Below are positions 1-9,015 of a stretch of 64,000 nucleotides of DNA, piece after piece. The stretch is from the NCBI RefSeq assembly GCF_900100085.1, contig NZ_FNEJ01000016.1, positions 49,857 to 113,856 of the forward strand. The letters run 5' to 3'. Source of the DNA: Salipiger marinus. GTDB taxonomy: Bacteria; Pseudomonadota; Alphaproteobacteria; Rhodobacterales; Rhodobacteraceae. The number at the start of each line of letters is the position of its first letter. The first letter of the stretch is position 1. Made by a program: the position numbers and the translations under genes. The notes under the pieces are model-generated. The model saw nothing but the letters and a program-made list of their open reading frames with translations, made no database searches and was not told where the DNA came from.

Positions 1-387
1 CCGGCTGCCGGGGATGTGGACACGATCCTCAACTTCACCGGCGGGTCGGTGCCCGGAAGCAGCGACCAGATCCTGATCACCGGGATCGATCCGGCGCTGC
101 TGTCGGGGTCGGAAATCCAGATCATGACCGGCGAAGGCGACAGCCTTGATGAAGAGACCGGGCTGCTGGTCTATACCAACGAGCTGCAGGGATCGCTCGC
201 CGACTTCCTCGGCTCGCTGGAGGGCGCGGAGACCGGCGACCGCTTCTATGTGGTCGCGGATACCGAAGAGGCCGAACCCGGTCTTTATGCGGTCGAAGTG
301 GGCGGTGCCACCCAGCAGGTCGCCTTCCTGCCGGGGCTCGATCTGGGCAGCCTGACCGAGGACAACTTCTCGTTGCCCGAAGTCTGA
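1..387 (+). CDS. RTX-like secreted protein, 3' end only
   Basis: This reading frame is open from the first base of the window, so the start lies outside; 128 C-terminal residues are visible. A GTG at 16 could be read as a start, but the frame runs through it and no ribosome site precedes it. The fragment is acidic, has no cysteine, and begins with a D-T-I-x-N-F segment like those that follow the glycine-rich repeats of type I-secreted RTX proteins. The tail is rich in L, G, D and E and ends in a short hydrophobic/acidic stretch, compatible with an uncleaved C-terminal secretion signal. No catalytic domain is visible. A strong hairpin follows directly. The RTX assignment is inference from the tail alone. 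Confidence 0.55.
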   Translation, partial: PAAGDVDTILNFTGGSVPGSSDQILITGIDPALLSGSEIQIMTGEGDSLDEETGLLVYTNELQGSLADFLGSLEGAETGDRFYVVADTEEAEPGLYAVEVGGATQQVAFLPGLDLGSLTEDNFSLPEV

Positions 388-403
388 TCCTTCTTATAAG
401 ACC

Positions 404-432
404 CGGAAACGCCAGCTTGGCTGGCGTTTCCG
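404..432 (+). terminator. Rho-independent-type hairpin after the RTX-like gene
   Basis: A perfect 13-bp inverted repeat (404-416 and 420-432, core GGAAACGCCAGC) encloses a 3-base loop 17 bases after the TGA stop. The T-run is weak. It separates the RTX-like gene from the next gene, whose ribosome site starts just after it. Confidence 0.75.
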
Positions 433-451
433 CATGCAGGAAAGAAAATCC

Positions 452-1309
452 ATGGCCCTTCCCTCCCGGTCCCTTCTTGGTCTCGCCGCAGCCTGTGCTG
501 CAAGCGTGTTGTGCGTGAGTGGGCCAGCCCGCGCCCAAGGCAGCGAGATTACCCCAAGCGACTATCTGGCCTCCCTGCGCAGCATGGCCGACAGCCTGCC
601 GCCCCGCCGGGTCGGCACCGCCTCTACGGTGGGGCTGCCCAGCGGGTTCACCCTGCCGCGGGGCACGGGGTTTGCGGCCTTGGCGCTCAGCGACCGCCGC
701 GAACGCACGGGGTCTGAGAATTTGGACGGATCCGGCGCGCTGGGTCTGGGCTTTGGCGATGCCGAAGAAACTGTCGGGGTCGATGTCATCCTCGGTTTCA
801 GCAGCGTCGGCAAAGGTGAGGGCAATGAGATCGACTGGGATGACTTTGGCGATTCCGGATCGGTCAGCATCAAGTTTGCCCGTCGCATTCCGGCGCCTTT
901 CGAGGGTGAGGTGGCAAGCGTGGCAGTCGGCGTGGACCGAGCCGGACGCTGGGGTGACATGGAAGAGGCCGATCCCAGCTATTATGCCGCTGGCACCACC
1001 ACCTTTTCCCTGCCGGTGAACGACGACATCCTGCTGCCGGGCCTGATGACGCTGGGCTATGCCACGGAGATCGGCACGAGCGAGGACGAGGACGGTCTGT
1101 TCTTCGGCCTCGGCCTCGGGGTGAGCGACCATCTGTCCCTTGGCGCCTCTTGGTATGGCGACGAGGTGATCGCCGGCGTGACCAGCACGTTCGAAGTGAG
1201 CGACCGGCTCGATCTTCAGCTTGGTCTCAGCTATGGTGATGTTGGCCAGCGCAACTCCGATGGCCGCTGGATGCTCAGCATCGCCGTTGTCCGAGCGGAC
1301 ATCTTCTGA
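452..1309 (+). CDS. Exported beta-rich protein, possible outer-membrane protein
   Basis: The ATG at 452 was chosen over the ATG at 434 because an AGGAAAG ribosome site lies about 10 bases upstream of it, inside the longer frame. The 285-residue product begins with R-S, a long Ala/Leu/Cys hydrophobic stretch and an A-R-A cleavage site, so it is predicted to be exported. The mature part alternates short polar and hydrophobic segments, with many G, D and aromatic residues (for example LGLGFGD, FFGLGLGVSD, LQLGLSYGD) and a C-terminal Phe, features found in small outer-membrane beta-barrels. No named family is recognised. It is probably co-transcribed with the next gene, 21 bases downstream. Confidence 0.6.
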   Translation: MALPSRSLLGLAAACAASVLCVSGPARAQGSEITPSDYLASLRSMADSLPPRRVGTASTVGLPSGFTLPRGTGFAALALSDRRERTGSENLDGSGALGLGFGDAEETVGVDVILGFSSVGKGEGNEIDWDDFGDSGSVSIKFARRIPAPFEGEVASVAVGVDRAGRWGDMEEADPSYYAAGTTTFSLPVNDDILLPGLMTLGYATEIGTSEDEDGLFFGLGLGVSDHLSLGASWYGDEVIAGVTSTFEVSDRLDLQLGLSYGDVGQRNSDGRWMLSIAVVRADIF

Positions 1310-1330
1310 GAGCCGGGACTGGAGAGTTTT

Positions 1331-1720
1331 ATGCGCCGCATCTTCCTTATCCTCGCCTGCAGCCTGACCGGGGCGACTTTCGCCTCCGCCGGCCAAGTCT
1401 CGGTGATCAACCCGCCGAATATCGTGGTTCCTACCCCGCCCGCGCCACCGCCGGTGGTCTCGGTGTCACCTACTCCCATTGCGCCCTCCGTGGCACCGGG
1501 AGTGGATCCGTTCGGCGGGGCCGCCAGCGGAATGTCCCCCGGCGGCGTCACCCTGCTGACGATTCAAAGTTTTGACGTGGGACAGCTTTCCCCGACACAA
1601 ATGCAGGAAGCCGCAGGGCTGATGCGGCAGATGCTGAACCGGGGCGGACTCAGCCCCATGCAGCGCGCCGTCCTGCGCAGCCAACTCGCCGACATGAACG
1701 CGGAAATGGCATCGCGCTAA
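1331..1720 (+). CDS. Small exported proline-rich protein
   Basis: The product has 129 residues, with a GGAGAG ribosome site 5 bases before the ATG. A signal peptide (MRRIFLILACSLTGATFASA) is followed by a Pro/Val/Ala-rich stretch at about residues 28-60, which is probably extended, and then a short helical domain (about 75-129) rich in Q, M and R. It is likely periplasmic. No family is recognised. It lies 21 bases after the preceding exported protein on the same strand, so the two probably form a small envelope operon. Confidence 0.6.
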   Translation: MRRIFLILACSLTGATFASAGQVSVINPPNIVVPTPPAPPPVVSVSPTPIAPSVAPGVDPFGGAASGMSPGGVTLLTIQSFDVGQLSPTQMQEAAGLMRQMLNRGGLSPMQRAVLRSQLADMNAEMASR

Positions 1721-2193
1721 CGTCAGGCCAGAGATCACTACTCGAATTGCTCTCCGCGAAGAGAGGCCGCTTTCGCTGGATTGATGCAGAATAGGGATGT
1801 GCGGAGCGAATTCGATGGGTTCTTAGGTTTGGCATCAGTAAGCCCAACCAACCTGCTCGCGCGACGAACTGGACTTTACCTGCCACTGGGGCGGACACGT
1901 CCTCAATGTTCAGTGAAGCTATATGCGTAACCTTACTGCAAAGCCGCGTAACCAAAGGTCTATGCTGGAAGGTTGTAAATGGTGAAGAAGTGACTGCCCG
2001 CGCAAGTTGCAGCAGGTGCTTTCGCGGGACATTCCCGTCTATCGTCATAGGCTTGTTGCTTGTGGATCCTCCGAGCCTGTGTGAGAGAAGACAGGCTTCT
2101 ATTTGTCCGGTCCAAGTGCCGCTGGGACTGGGTTTGTGTTTCGTTTCACAAAGTGAGTTTGGTTGTTATCTCCTTTCCAAAAGGTTGCTGACC
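1721..2193 (+). other. Long non-coding leader before the polysaccharide locus
   Basis: This 473-base stretch has a frame that stays open on the plus strand into the glycosyltransferase, but the translation before 2194 is cysteine-rich and matches no family. It is lower in GC than its neighbours. It probably holds the promoter and 5' leader of the polysaccharide genes. No convincing hairpin terminator or JUMPstart-like motif was seen. Confidence 0.4.
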
Positions 2194-2934
2194 TTGAAAA
2201 TTTCTGTTGTGACGGCCGTCTTCAACCGTGAGGTTACCATTGCGGAGGCCATCGAAAGCGTCGCCAGCCAGACCTATCCGAATGTGGAACACGTCATTCA
2301 GGACGGCGAATCGAAGGATGGCACGCTGGCGGTGATCGCCCGTGTCGCCGGGCCGGAAGTGTCGCTGCAGAGCGCGCGCGATACGGGGATTTATGACGGC
2401 ATCAACAAGGGCATTTCCCGCACCACCGGCGATGTCGTGGGGCTGATGCATTCCGATGACCTGTTTGCCAGCCCGCATGTTCTGGACCGCGTCGCCGAGG
2501 CGATGGCCGATCCGGCGGTCGACGGGGTCTATGGCGATCTCGATTACGTGGCCGAACAGGATACCAGCCGCATCATCCGCAAATGGCGCTCGGGCTCCTA
2601 TGACCCGACAAAGCTGCGCCGGGGCTGGATGCCGCCGCATCCCACGCTCTATCTGCGGCGCGAGATCTTCGACCGCTGGGGGCTTTATGACACCTCCTTC
2701 CGGATCGCGGCGGATTACGATGCCATGCTGCGCTATCTCTCCAAGGGGGAGATCCGGCTCGCCTATGTGCCGGAGGTTTTCGTGAAGATGCGCGTGGGGG
2801 GAGAAAGCAACAAATCCCTCTCCCGGATCCTGAAGAAGAGCCGGGAAGACTATCGCGCCCTGAAAGGCAATGGTGTAGGCGGGCTTGGAGCCCTTGCCAT
2901 GAAGAACCTGTCCAAGATCCAGCAATTTTTCTGA
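2194..2934 (+). CDS. WcaE-like family 2 glycosyltransferase
   Basis: The TTG at 2194 is taken as the start because an AAGG site lies 9 bases upstream and the GT2 fold begins at once ([15 protein letters not shown]). That gives 246 residues, about the length of the colanic-acid transferase WcaE. GT-A features are present: the N-terminal nucleotide-binding strand, the acidic Q-D-G-E-S-K-D-G-T segment near residue 35, and H-S-D-D at about residue 87 as the metal-binding DxD-like site. It should add one sugar to the lipid-linked repeat unit at the cytoplasmic face. gmd starts 11 bases downstream, so the two are co-transcribed. The sugar added cannot be told from sequence. Confidence 0.85.
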   Translation: MKISVVTAVFNREVTIAEAIESVASQTYPNVEHVIQDGESKDGTLAVIARVAGPEVSLQSARDTGIYDGINKGISRTTGDVVGLMHSDDLFASPHVLDRVAEAMADPAVDGVYGDLDYVAEQDTSRIIRKWRSGSYDPTKLRRGWMPPHPTLYLRREIFDRWGLYDTSFRIAADYDAMLRYLSKGEIRLAYVPEVFVKMRVGGESNKSLSRILKKSREDYRALKGNGVGGLGALAMKNLSKIQQFF

Positions 2935-2945
2935 GAATTGAGACC

Positions 2946-4067
2946 ATGACAAAACGCGCACTCATCACCGGCGTCACGGGCCAGGACGGCTCCTATCTTG
3001 CGGAATTCCTGCTGGAAAAAGGCTACGAGGTCCATGGCATCAAGCGCCGGGCCTCGCTGTTCAACACCGGCCGGATCGATCACATCTATCAGGATCCGCA
3101 TGAGCCCGCCCCCAAGCTGAAGCTGCATTACGGCGATCTGACGGATTCCTCGAACCTCACGCGGATCCTTCAGGAAGTGCAGCCCGACGAGGTCTACAAC
3201 CTCGGGGCGCAGAGCCATGTGGCGGTGAGCTTCGAGGCTCCCGAATATACCGCCGATGTCGATGCCATGGGAACGCTGCGCCTGCTGGAGGCGATCCGCT
3301 TCCTCGGTCTGGAAAAGAAGACCCGCTTCTATCAGGCCTCGACCTCGGAGCTTTACGGGCTGGTGCAGGAAATCCCCCAGCGCGAGACGACGCCCTTCCA
3401 CCCGCGCAGCCCCTATGCCGTGGCGAAGATGTATGCCTACTGGATCACGGTGAACTACCGCGAGGCCTATGGCATGTATGCCTGCAACGGCATCCTGTTC
3501 AACCACGAGAGCCCGCGCCGCGGCGAGACCTTCGTGACCCGCAAGATCACCCGCGGCCTTGCCAATATCGCGCAGGGGCTGGAGCAGTGTCTGTATATGG
3601 GCAATATCGACTCCCTGCGCGACTGGGGCCATGCCAAGGATTACGTGCGCATGCAGTGGATGATGCTGCAGCAGGAGGTGGCGGAGGATTTTGTCATCGC
3701 CACCGGCGTGCAGTATTCGGTGCGCGAGTTCATCACCTGGTCGGCGCAGGAGCTTGGCATTGAACTCACCTTCTCCGGCGAGGGCGTGGAGGAGATCGCC
3801 ACCGTCACGGCGGTGAGCGGCGACCGGGCGCCGGCGGTCAAGCCCGGCGACGTGCTGATGCGCATCGATCCGCGCTATTTCCGCCCCGCCGAGGTGGAGA
3901 CCCTGCTGGGGGATCCCGCCAAGGCCAAGGAGGTGCTGGGCTGGGTGCCCGAGATCACCGCGCAGGAAATGTGCGCCGAGATGGTCACCGAGGATCTCAA
4001 GACCGCCCGCCGTCACGCCCTGCTCAAGGAACATGGCTACGAGCTGCCCGTGGCGCTGGAGGGCTGA
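2946..4067 (+). CDS. gmd: GDP-mannose 4,6-dehydratase
   Basis: The enzyme converts GDP-D-mannose to GDP-4-keto-6-deoxy-D-mannose, the first step to GDP-L-fucose. The 373-residue protein is full length for the family. It shows the NADP-binding GVTGQDG loop at residues 9-15 and the extended-SDR catalytic set Thr133, Glu135, Tyr157 and Lys161 (STSELYG and YAVAK). The R-R-G-E-T-F-V-T-R substrate loop near residue 190 is also present. It sits between a WcaE-like transferase and fcl (3-base gap), the order expected in colanic-acid-type loci. GC content is very high and unlike the flippase-to-kinase block downstream. Confidence 0.96.
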   Translation: MTKRALITGVTGQDGSYLAEFLLEKGYEVHGIKRRASLFNTGRIDHIYQDPHEPAPKLKLHYGDLTDSSNLTRILQEVQPDEVYNLGAQSHVAVSFEAPEYTADVDAMGTLRLLEAIRFLGLEKKTRFYQASTSELYGLVQEIPQRETTPFHPRSPYAVAKMYAYWITVNYREAYGMYACNGILFNHESPRRGETFVTRKITRGLANIAQGLEQCLYMGNIDSLRDWGHAKDYVRMQWMMLQQEVAEDFVIATGVQYSVREFITWSAQELGIELTFSGEGVEEIATVTAVSGDRAPAVKPGDVLMRIDPRYFRPAEVETLLGDPAKAKEVLGWVPEITAQEMCAEMVTEDLKTARRHALLKEHGYELPVALEG

Positions 4068-4070
4068 GCG

Positions 4071-5042
4071 ATGAAGGTCTATGTGGCGGGCCATCGCGGC
4101 ATGGTGGGCGGCGCGATCACGCGCCGTCTGGAGGCGCGGCGCGCGGCGGGCGAGGAGATCACGCTGGTCACACGCACCAGCGCCGAGCTGGACCTGACCG
4201 ATCAGGCGGCGGTGCGTGATTTCTTCGAGGCCGAGCGCCCCGATGTGGTGATCCTCGCGGCGGCCAAGGTCGGCGGCATCCTTGCCAATAACAGCTATCC
4301 CGCGCAGTTCATCTATGAAAACCTGATGATCGAATGCAACGTGATCCATCAGGCCTATGCCGCGGGGGTCACCCGGCTGCTGCAGCTGGGATCAAGCTGC
4401 ATCTATCCCAAGGCGGTGCCCCAGCCGATGCGCGAGGACGCGCTGCTGACCGGCACGCTGGAGCCCACGAACGAGCCCTATGCCGTGGCCAAGATCGCCG
4501 GGATCAAGCTCTGCGAAAGCTACAACCGGCAATATGGCGTCGATTACCGCTCGGTGATGCCGACCAATCTCTACGGGCCGGGCGACAATTTCCACCCCGA
4601 GAACTCCCATGTGCTGCCCGCCCTGATCCGGCGCTTCCACGAAGCCGCGCAGGAGGGACGGGACGAGGTGGTGATCTGGGGCTCGGGCAAGCCCATGCGG
4701 GAATTCCTGCATGTGGATGACATGGCCGAGGCTTCGCTGTTTGTGCTCGACCTCGACAAGGCCAGCTACGAGGCCAATACCGACCCGATGCTCAGCCATA
4801 TCAATGTCGGTTCCGGCACGGATGTGAGCATTCTCGACCTTGCCCGGATGGTGGCCCGGATCACCGGGTTTGAGGGCAGGATCGTCACAGATCCGTCAAA
4901 GCCCGATGGTACGATGCGCAAGCTGATGGATGTCAGCCGCCTCAAGGAGATGGGCTGGACCGCGTCGAAAGGCTTGCACGAGGGCATTGATGAGACCTAC
5001 AGCTGGTTTCTTGATCACCAAAATGATTTCCGTGCGAAGTGA
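4071..5042 (+). CDS. fcl: GDP-L-fucose synthase
   Basis: This NADPH-dependent epimerase/reductase turns GDP-4-keto-6-deoxymannose into GDP-L-fucose. The protein has 323 residues. Motifs are the GHRGMVG nucleotide loop (residues 7-13), the GSSCIYP segment with the catalytic Ser/Cys (107-113), and Tyr137-x3-Lys141 in PYAVAK. It starts 3 bases after gmd, so translation is probably coupled. Together with manC at 21.6 kb, the window encodes the route from mannose-1-phosphate to GDP-L-fucose; no phosphomannomutase gene is seen. A decayed transposase fragment begins immediately after the stop codon. Confidence 0.96.
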   Translation: MKVYVAGHRGMVGGAITRRLEARRAAGEEITLVTRTSAELDLTDQAAVRDFFEAERPDVVILAAAKVGGILANNSYPAQFIYENLMIECNVIHQAYAAGVTRLLQLGSSCIYPKAVPQPMREDALLTGTLEPTNEPYAVAKIAGIKLCESYNRQYGVDYRSVMPTNLYGPGDNFHPENSHVLPALIRRFHEAAQEGRDEVVIWGSGKPMREFLHVDDMAEASLFVLDLDKASYEANTDPMLSHINVGSGTDVSILDLARMVARITGFEGRIVTDPSKPDGTMRKLMDVSRLKEMGWTASKGLHEGIDETYSWFLDHQNDFRAK

Positions 5043-5350
5043 GAGAGCTACCCATTAGCTTCAGGCAGTGCAGTTTCGTCTCAGCGCGACCTCGGCGGTG
5101 ATAGCTGGTCCATTTTCGCCAGATCGCGAAGCGGAGGTATTTTGATGCGCGCGAAAAATCGCTTCGGACAATCGTCCCAGGCATTCGTGACTTCCACGGT
5201 TTGGCGTTCTTGCGCAGCGGTATAATGGGACGGGCGCCTCGTTCGAGCGACGGCGCCATGGGGCCTGCGCGTGTCGGAGGCCTTATAGGCGGTGATCTAG
5301 CCGATTTTCGGTCCGACGTGATTTGGAGCATCGGCATGGAGTTAGGCTAC
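5043..5350 (-). pseudogene. Decayed IS5-family transposase fragment
   Basis: The minus strand between about 5045 and 5350 encodes pieces of an IS5-type DDE transposase C-terminus in more than one frame. One frame reads RGARPIIPLRKNAKPWK, then RASKYL, YHRRGRAETK and HCLKL, which carries the family Y-x2-R-x3-E signature. The preceding part (ITA, DTRR, AVA) is only readable after a frame change near 5240 and crosses a stop codon. No terminal repeats could be placed. It is a dead remnant marking the junction between fcl and the flippase block. Confidence 0.7.
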
Positions 5351-5721
5351 GAGATTTCTAGCCGATAGATCAGCTGCAGCGCCTGTCTTTCAGGTGTTTT
5401 CGGCCGTCAGGTCGGGTCGTTGACCTATAAAGGGAGTTAGATAGGTGCAGAACCTTGTCAGTAGATTGGGCATATGCTCATATGCCACGGAACTAAGAGC
5501 TGACCATCGCTTGACAGCTCCGCTGATCCCGTGACAAGGGAAAGCTAACTGACGACTCGTAGTAATTCGAAGACGAGCGTAAGTTTGAAAAAATAGGCGA
5601 TAACAGCACCCTATTGGAGATTTGGCATGGAATGGAGGCGCATCGTGGCATGGCATCTCCTGTGCGTAGAGGGGGTGTTGATGGCTAGCTTGATATCCCA
5701 GTATACTAGTTTGGTAGCTTC
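5351..5721. other. Intergenic stretch before the flippase gene
   Basis: This stretch is much less GC-rich than gmd/fcl. I see no gene, repeat or clear terminator. It may hold the promoter for the flippase/sulfotransferase genes and further decayed IS sequence. Confidence 0.35.
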
Positions 5722-6996
5722 ATGCAGAGATGGGCAGTTCTACTGCATCTCAACAACATGAAGTCACTTTTAACCTTCGTGGCGGGGATCATGTCCGTCC
5801 GGTTGGCGGTAATCCTTCTATCGCTTGCACAGACGACCCTCTGGGCGGCTGTTCTGGGTCTTGATGCGTTCGGCATCACCTCTGCCTACCTCGGCGCGCA
5901 GGCGATGGCGAGCCTTCTGGGGCGCTTGGGATCAGACAATCTGATAGTGCGGGACTACAAGAGGGATCCTCTGTTTTGCGCCCACTTTCCGGGCTTTCTG
6001 GTTGCCGTTGCAGGAATGTCCCTTGTCGCCGGGCTGACAGTACTTGCGGTGGTGACATTGTTGGTTTTTCGCACTTGGCAAGGACCGGAAAGCGTTGTGT
6101 TCGTGCTGTTTGTCATCGGGTTTAATTTGTCGCTTGTTTTGTCGCGTATCATGATTGCACGGAAACAACCTACTCTTGCCTCGTTCTTGAGCAATGCACT
6201 GCCGATGGCGATCAGTACTGGGCTCTTTGCAGTTGCGGCTCCCGCACTGGACAGGTTGCCAATTTCCGGTCCGACCCTAGCGATCGGTTTCTTCGCGGTC
6301 GGCCATTACTTTGCCGCCCTGACCAGTGCGATATGGCTACGTGGCTTCCTCAGGGACTGCCTGCGAGAAAGACGGGCCAATCCACAACGCGTCAGGATCC
6401 TATTCGGTCCCGAGCAATGGTATTTCCTAGGATATCAAAGCATGGGCATGGCGCGCAGTCATGGGGTGACATTGGCGATTGCCGCTATTTTCGGCCCGAC
6501 CGCGACGGGTGTTTTTGCCTTGGCCAACCGCTTCGGAGGCCTGTTGACCTATCTCAACGAGCCTGCACGGCTGTTTACCATGCCCAGAGTTGCGGACAAG
6601 AGTATGGAACAGGTTCGGCGTCTATATTTCAGGATGTTATGGCTGAATGCCGCGCTGGGAATAACCGGAATAGCCTTTCTGATCGGGCTTTACCTTTTGG
6701 TCAGTCCACCGTTCCCGACCGACCCGCCCTTTCCGCTTTATACCTTGATAATCATGGCAGGCGCGGCCTTCAACCTCTTTGTCGGGCCAGTTGGGATCAT
6801 TCTTGCAATGAGCGGCAACGAGCGGAACAACTTCTTCGCCAACATCGTCGGGCTTGTCCTCGTCATTGGTTGCATTGCTCTAGCTGCCATGACAGACACT
6901 GTCGTAATTGCCGTGATCAGCGTGGCGGCATCGAGCGTTGTAATCAATCTTATCAACATATTAAAACTTCTAAAAATCATGAGAGGCTCGCAATGA
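5722..6996 (+). CDS. Wzx-type polysaccharide flippase
   Basis: The 424-residue protein has about twelve hydrophobic segments spread over its length and few charged residues, like MOP-superfamily O-antigen/EPS flippases that move undecaprenyl-linked repeat units across the inner membrane. The start at 5722 lacks a clear ribosome site; ATG 5758 (MKSLLTFVAG) would place the first membrane helix at the N-terminus and is equally likely. Base composition is clearly lower in GC than fcl upstream. The context of transferases, polymerase and Wzc supports the role. A bacterial lipid II or amino-acid MOP exporter is less likely given the neighbours. Confidence 0.8.
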   Translation: MQRWAVLLHLNNMKSLLTFVAGIMSVRLAVILLSLAQTTLWAAVLGLDAFGITSAYLGAQAMASLLGRLGSDNLIVRDYKRDPLFCAHFPGFLVAVAGMSLVAGLTVLAVVTLLVFRTWQGPESVVFVLFVIGFNLSLVLSRIMIARKQPTLASFLSNALPMAISTGLFAVAAPALDRLPISGPTLAIGFFAVGHYFAALTSAIWLRGFLRDCLRERRANPQRVRILFGPEQWYFLGYQSMGMARSHGVTLAIAAIFGPTATGVFALANRFGGLLTYLNEPARLFTMPRVADKSMEQVRRLYFRMLWLNAALGITGIAFLIGLYLLVSPPFPTDPPFPLYTLIIMAGAAFNLFVGPVGIILAMSGNERNNFFANIVGLVLVIGCIALAAMTDTVVIAVISVAASSVVINLINILKLLKIMRGSQ

Positions 6997-7096
6997 GCGC
7001 TTACCACTTCATAGCGCGACACAGCGGAAATTCTTGTTTCGGTGCAGCGAATCCGGTTCGAGTTATCGCGGCTTGGCGGAACTATGCGGCTAACCA

Positions 7097-8062
7097 ATGA
7101 TAGATTTACCTGAAATCCAACCAGTTTTCATCGGCGCCTGCCCCAGAAGCGGGACGACATTCCTTGGTGACCGGCTAGGTGCTCTGCTGAACGGTCGCGT
7201 GACCCCTGAATCTCAGTTCAAGCGTCAGGTTCTCATGGCTCTTCGCGACAAGAACACTGAACGTGCTGTCGCGATCCTTGAAAACCATTATACCTACCGA
7301 CTGTGGACCAAGCGTCCAAGCCGTGCTGCGCTTTTGGCCTGCGACACTCCGTCCGAATTTTTTGCCAAACTTGTTTTTCCGGACGGCCTCAAACCGGGCG
7401 AGGTGCCGGTCTGGATTGACCATACCCCGATCAACCTCGATAATTTTTCTCTGTTGCGCGATGCCTTTCCGAAAGCGCGCTTCATCAGTCTGGTGCGAGA
7501 CGGGCGGGCGGTATTCTCTTCTGTACGTAAGCTCGAGTGGGGACCGACAACTCCCATACAGGCGGCCTCTTGGTGGGCAGCCCGCACCGCACCGGGGCTT
7601 GCCGCCAGCCTGACCTATCCAGAACTGTGCATGACTGTGCATTACGAGGATCTGGTGTGCGGTAATCCTGACAACTGGACGAAGCTGTTGCGTTTCGTCA
7701 GCGAAGATGACACCCGTATGGTCACCATTGAGGATCTGGCCAAACAGAGTGGGTTCGATGTGCCGGAATTCACCAAGCACCAGCACGCTCTAGTTGGTGC
7801 AGCTCCAAGCGTAACTAGGGCTGAGGCTTGGCGTCATGACTTGAGTCCGCGTGAGATAGAGCTCTTCGAGGTTAACGCCGGAGCCTTGCTTGACACTCTG
7901 GGCTATGATCGTGAGTACCAGTTCCCGCGCTATGCCTCGCGTGGTGAGATGATCCGCATGGGGGAATGGCCGGTCCGGATCACGGCACAGGTCCTGACAC
8001 GCATCCGGCTGGCGCGACGCTGGCGCAAGGTGAAAGATCCGGCAAAGGATGCCTCGAAATGA
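7097..8062 (+). CDS. PAPS-dependent sulfotransferase, first of two
   Basis: The 321-residue protein shows the 5'-phosphosulfate loop GACPRSGTTFLG near residue 13 and the 3'-phosphate motif FISLVRDGRAVFSS near residue 130, the two hallmarks of PAPS sulfotransferases. It should move sulfate from PAPS to a hydroxyl of a sugar in the repeat unit. There is no signal peptide, so it acts in the cytoplasm, before export. Its stop overlaps the ATG of a second sulfotransferase. The 100-base gap after the flippase contains no gene. The acceptor is unknown; a protein or small-molecule acceptor is possible but less likely in this locus. Confidence 0.85.
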   Translation: MIDLPEIQPVFIGACPRSGTTFLGDRLGALLNGRVTPESQFKRQVLMALRDKNTERAVAILENHYTYRLWTKRPSRAALLACDTPSEFFAKLVFPDGLKPGEVPVWIDHTPINLDNFSLLRDAFPKARFISLVRDGRAVFSSVRKLEWGPTTPIQAASWWAARTAPGLAASLTYPELCMTVHYEDLVCGNPDNWTKLLRFVSEDDTRMVTIEDLAKQSGFDVPEFTKHQHALVGAAPSVTRAEAWRHDLSPREIELFEVNAGALLDTLGYDREYQFPRYASRGEMIRMGEWPVRITAQVLTRIRLARRWRKVKDPAKDASK

Positions 8063-8934
8063 GTAGGCAGAATACCTTCTTGCTGGGGCTTGGGGCGCAG
8101 AAGGCCGGCTCCACTTGGGCCCAAGACTACATGGCGCAGGATCCTGTCGCCGATTTCGGCCCAATCAAGGAATACCACGTTTGGGATGTTTTGCACCTGC
8201 CGCATGCGCAGCATTTCGACCGACGCACCCGTAATCCGATGCGAAGCAAGGCCGAAGCTACGCTACGCAGGCTGCTGGGCAAGGGGCCGGACGTGGCTGG
8301 TATCCGGGGGGCGCTGCAGACCGCGCCCCGAGACTATTTCGACTTTTTCACCACGCTGCTCGACCGCCCCGGCATCACTCTGACTGGTGACATCACGCCG
8401 CTTTACGCTGGCTTGCCCCCAGAAGTCCTGAAGCAAATCCGCGACGGTTTCGAGGCGCGCGGAATCGCTGTACGCGCGCTGTTCCTGATGCGTGACCCGG
8501 TCAGCCGCTGCGTTTCGGCCGCGCAGATGAATCGCCGGAAAAGCGACCGCAATGAAGGCGTCCCCACGGGTGGGACGCTCGACGAGGCGGTTTTGGCCTA
8601 TGCGCAAAGTCCTCAGGCGCGTTTGCGAGGCGATTATCGCCATACGGTGGAGAGCCTGCGCGCTGTATTCCCCGAACAGGCTCTGTATTTCGGCCTCTAC
8701 GAAACGATGTTCACACTCGATTCTTTGGCCGCCTTGTCGCGCTTTGCCGGCGTCTCTCTGCGCCCTGAGCTGGCCAGACGTAGGGTGAACGCTTTCCGTA
8801 AAAGCGAAGGTGTTTCGGAAAGAACCCGCGCTAATCTGCGCGATATCTTGGAGCCGGAGTATGCTTTCTGCCTGCAGGCTTTTCCGGAAACAGCCAATCA
8901 TTGGATGAGAAAAGATGCACCGAGCCACAGCTGA
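8059..8934 (+). CDS. PAPS-dependent sulfotransferase, second of two
   Basis: The ATG at 8059 overlaps the previous stop (ATGA) and puts the PAPS loop GLGAQKAGSTW at residues 10-20, the usual distance from the start; a longer upstream frame exists but has no support. The 3'-phosphate motif is FLMRDPVSRCVSAAQ, and LTGDITPLYAGL between them is typical of heparan/Stf0-like bacterial sulfotransferases. The protein has 291 residues and no signal peptide. It differs strongly from the first sulfotransferase, so the two probably sulfate different positions rather than being recent duplicates. PAPS can be supplied by cysD-cysNC at 45-48 kb. Confidence 0.85.
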   Translation: MSRQNTFLLGLGAQKAGSTWAQDYMAQDPVADFGPIKEYHVWDVLHLPHAQHFDRRTRNPMRSKAEATLRRLLGKGPDVAGIRGALQTAPRDYFDFFTTLLDRPGITLTGDITPLYAGLPPEVLKQIRDGFEARGIAVRALFLMRDPVSRCVSAAQMNRRKSDRNEGVPTGGTLDEAVLAYAQSPQARLRGDYRHTVESLRAVFPEQALYFGLYETMFTLDSLAALSRFAGVSLRPELARRRVNAFRKSEGVSERTRANLRDILEPEYAFCLQAFPETANHWMRKDAPSHS

Positions 8935-9015
8935 TATTCCGTTGCCGCGCATAGCTACGCGGCCGGTTCCGTCGGTTTTCGGTAGCTGAATATCAACTCA
9001 GGAGAAGATATAGGC

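Noticed and set aside
122..1396. A 424-codon minus-strand frame across the first two exported-protein genes.
   Set aside because: The plus-strand genes have signal peptides, ribosome sites and a terminator between them; the antisense frame has none.
6333..7100. A 255-codon plus-strand frame in another register within and after the flippase gene.
   Set aside because: It overlaps the flippase in a different frame and its translation has no hydrophobic pattern or motif.
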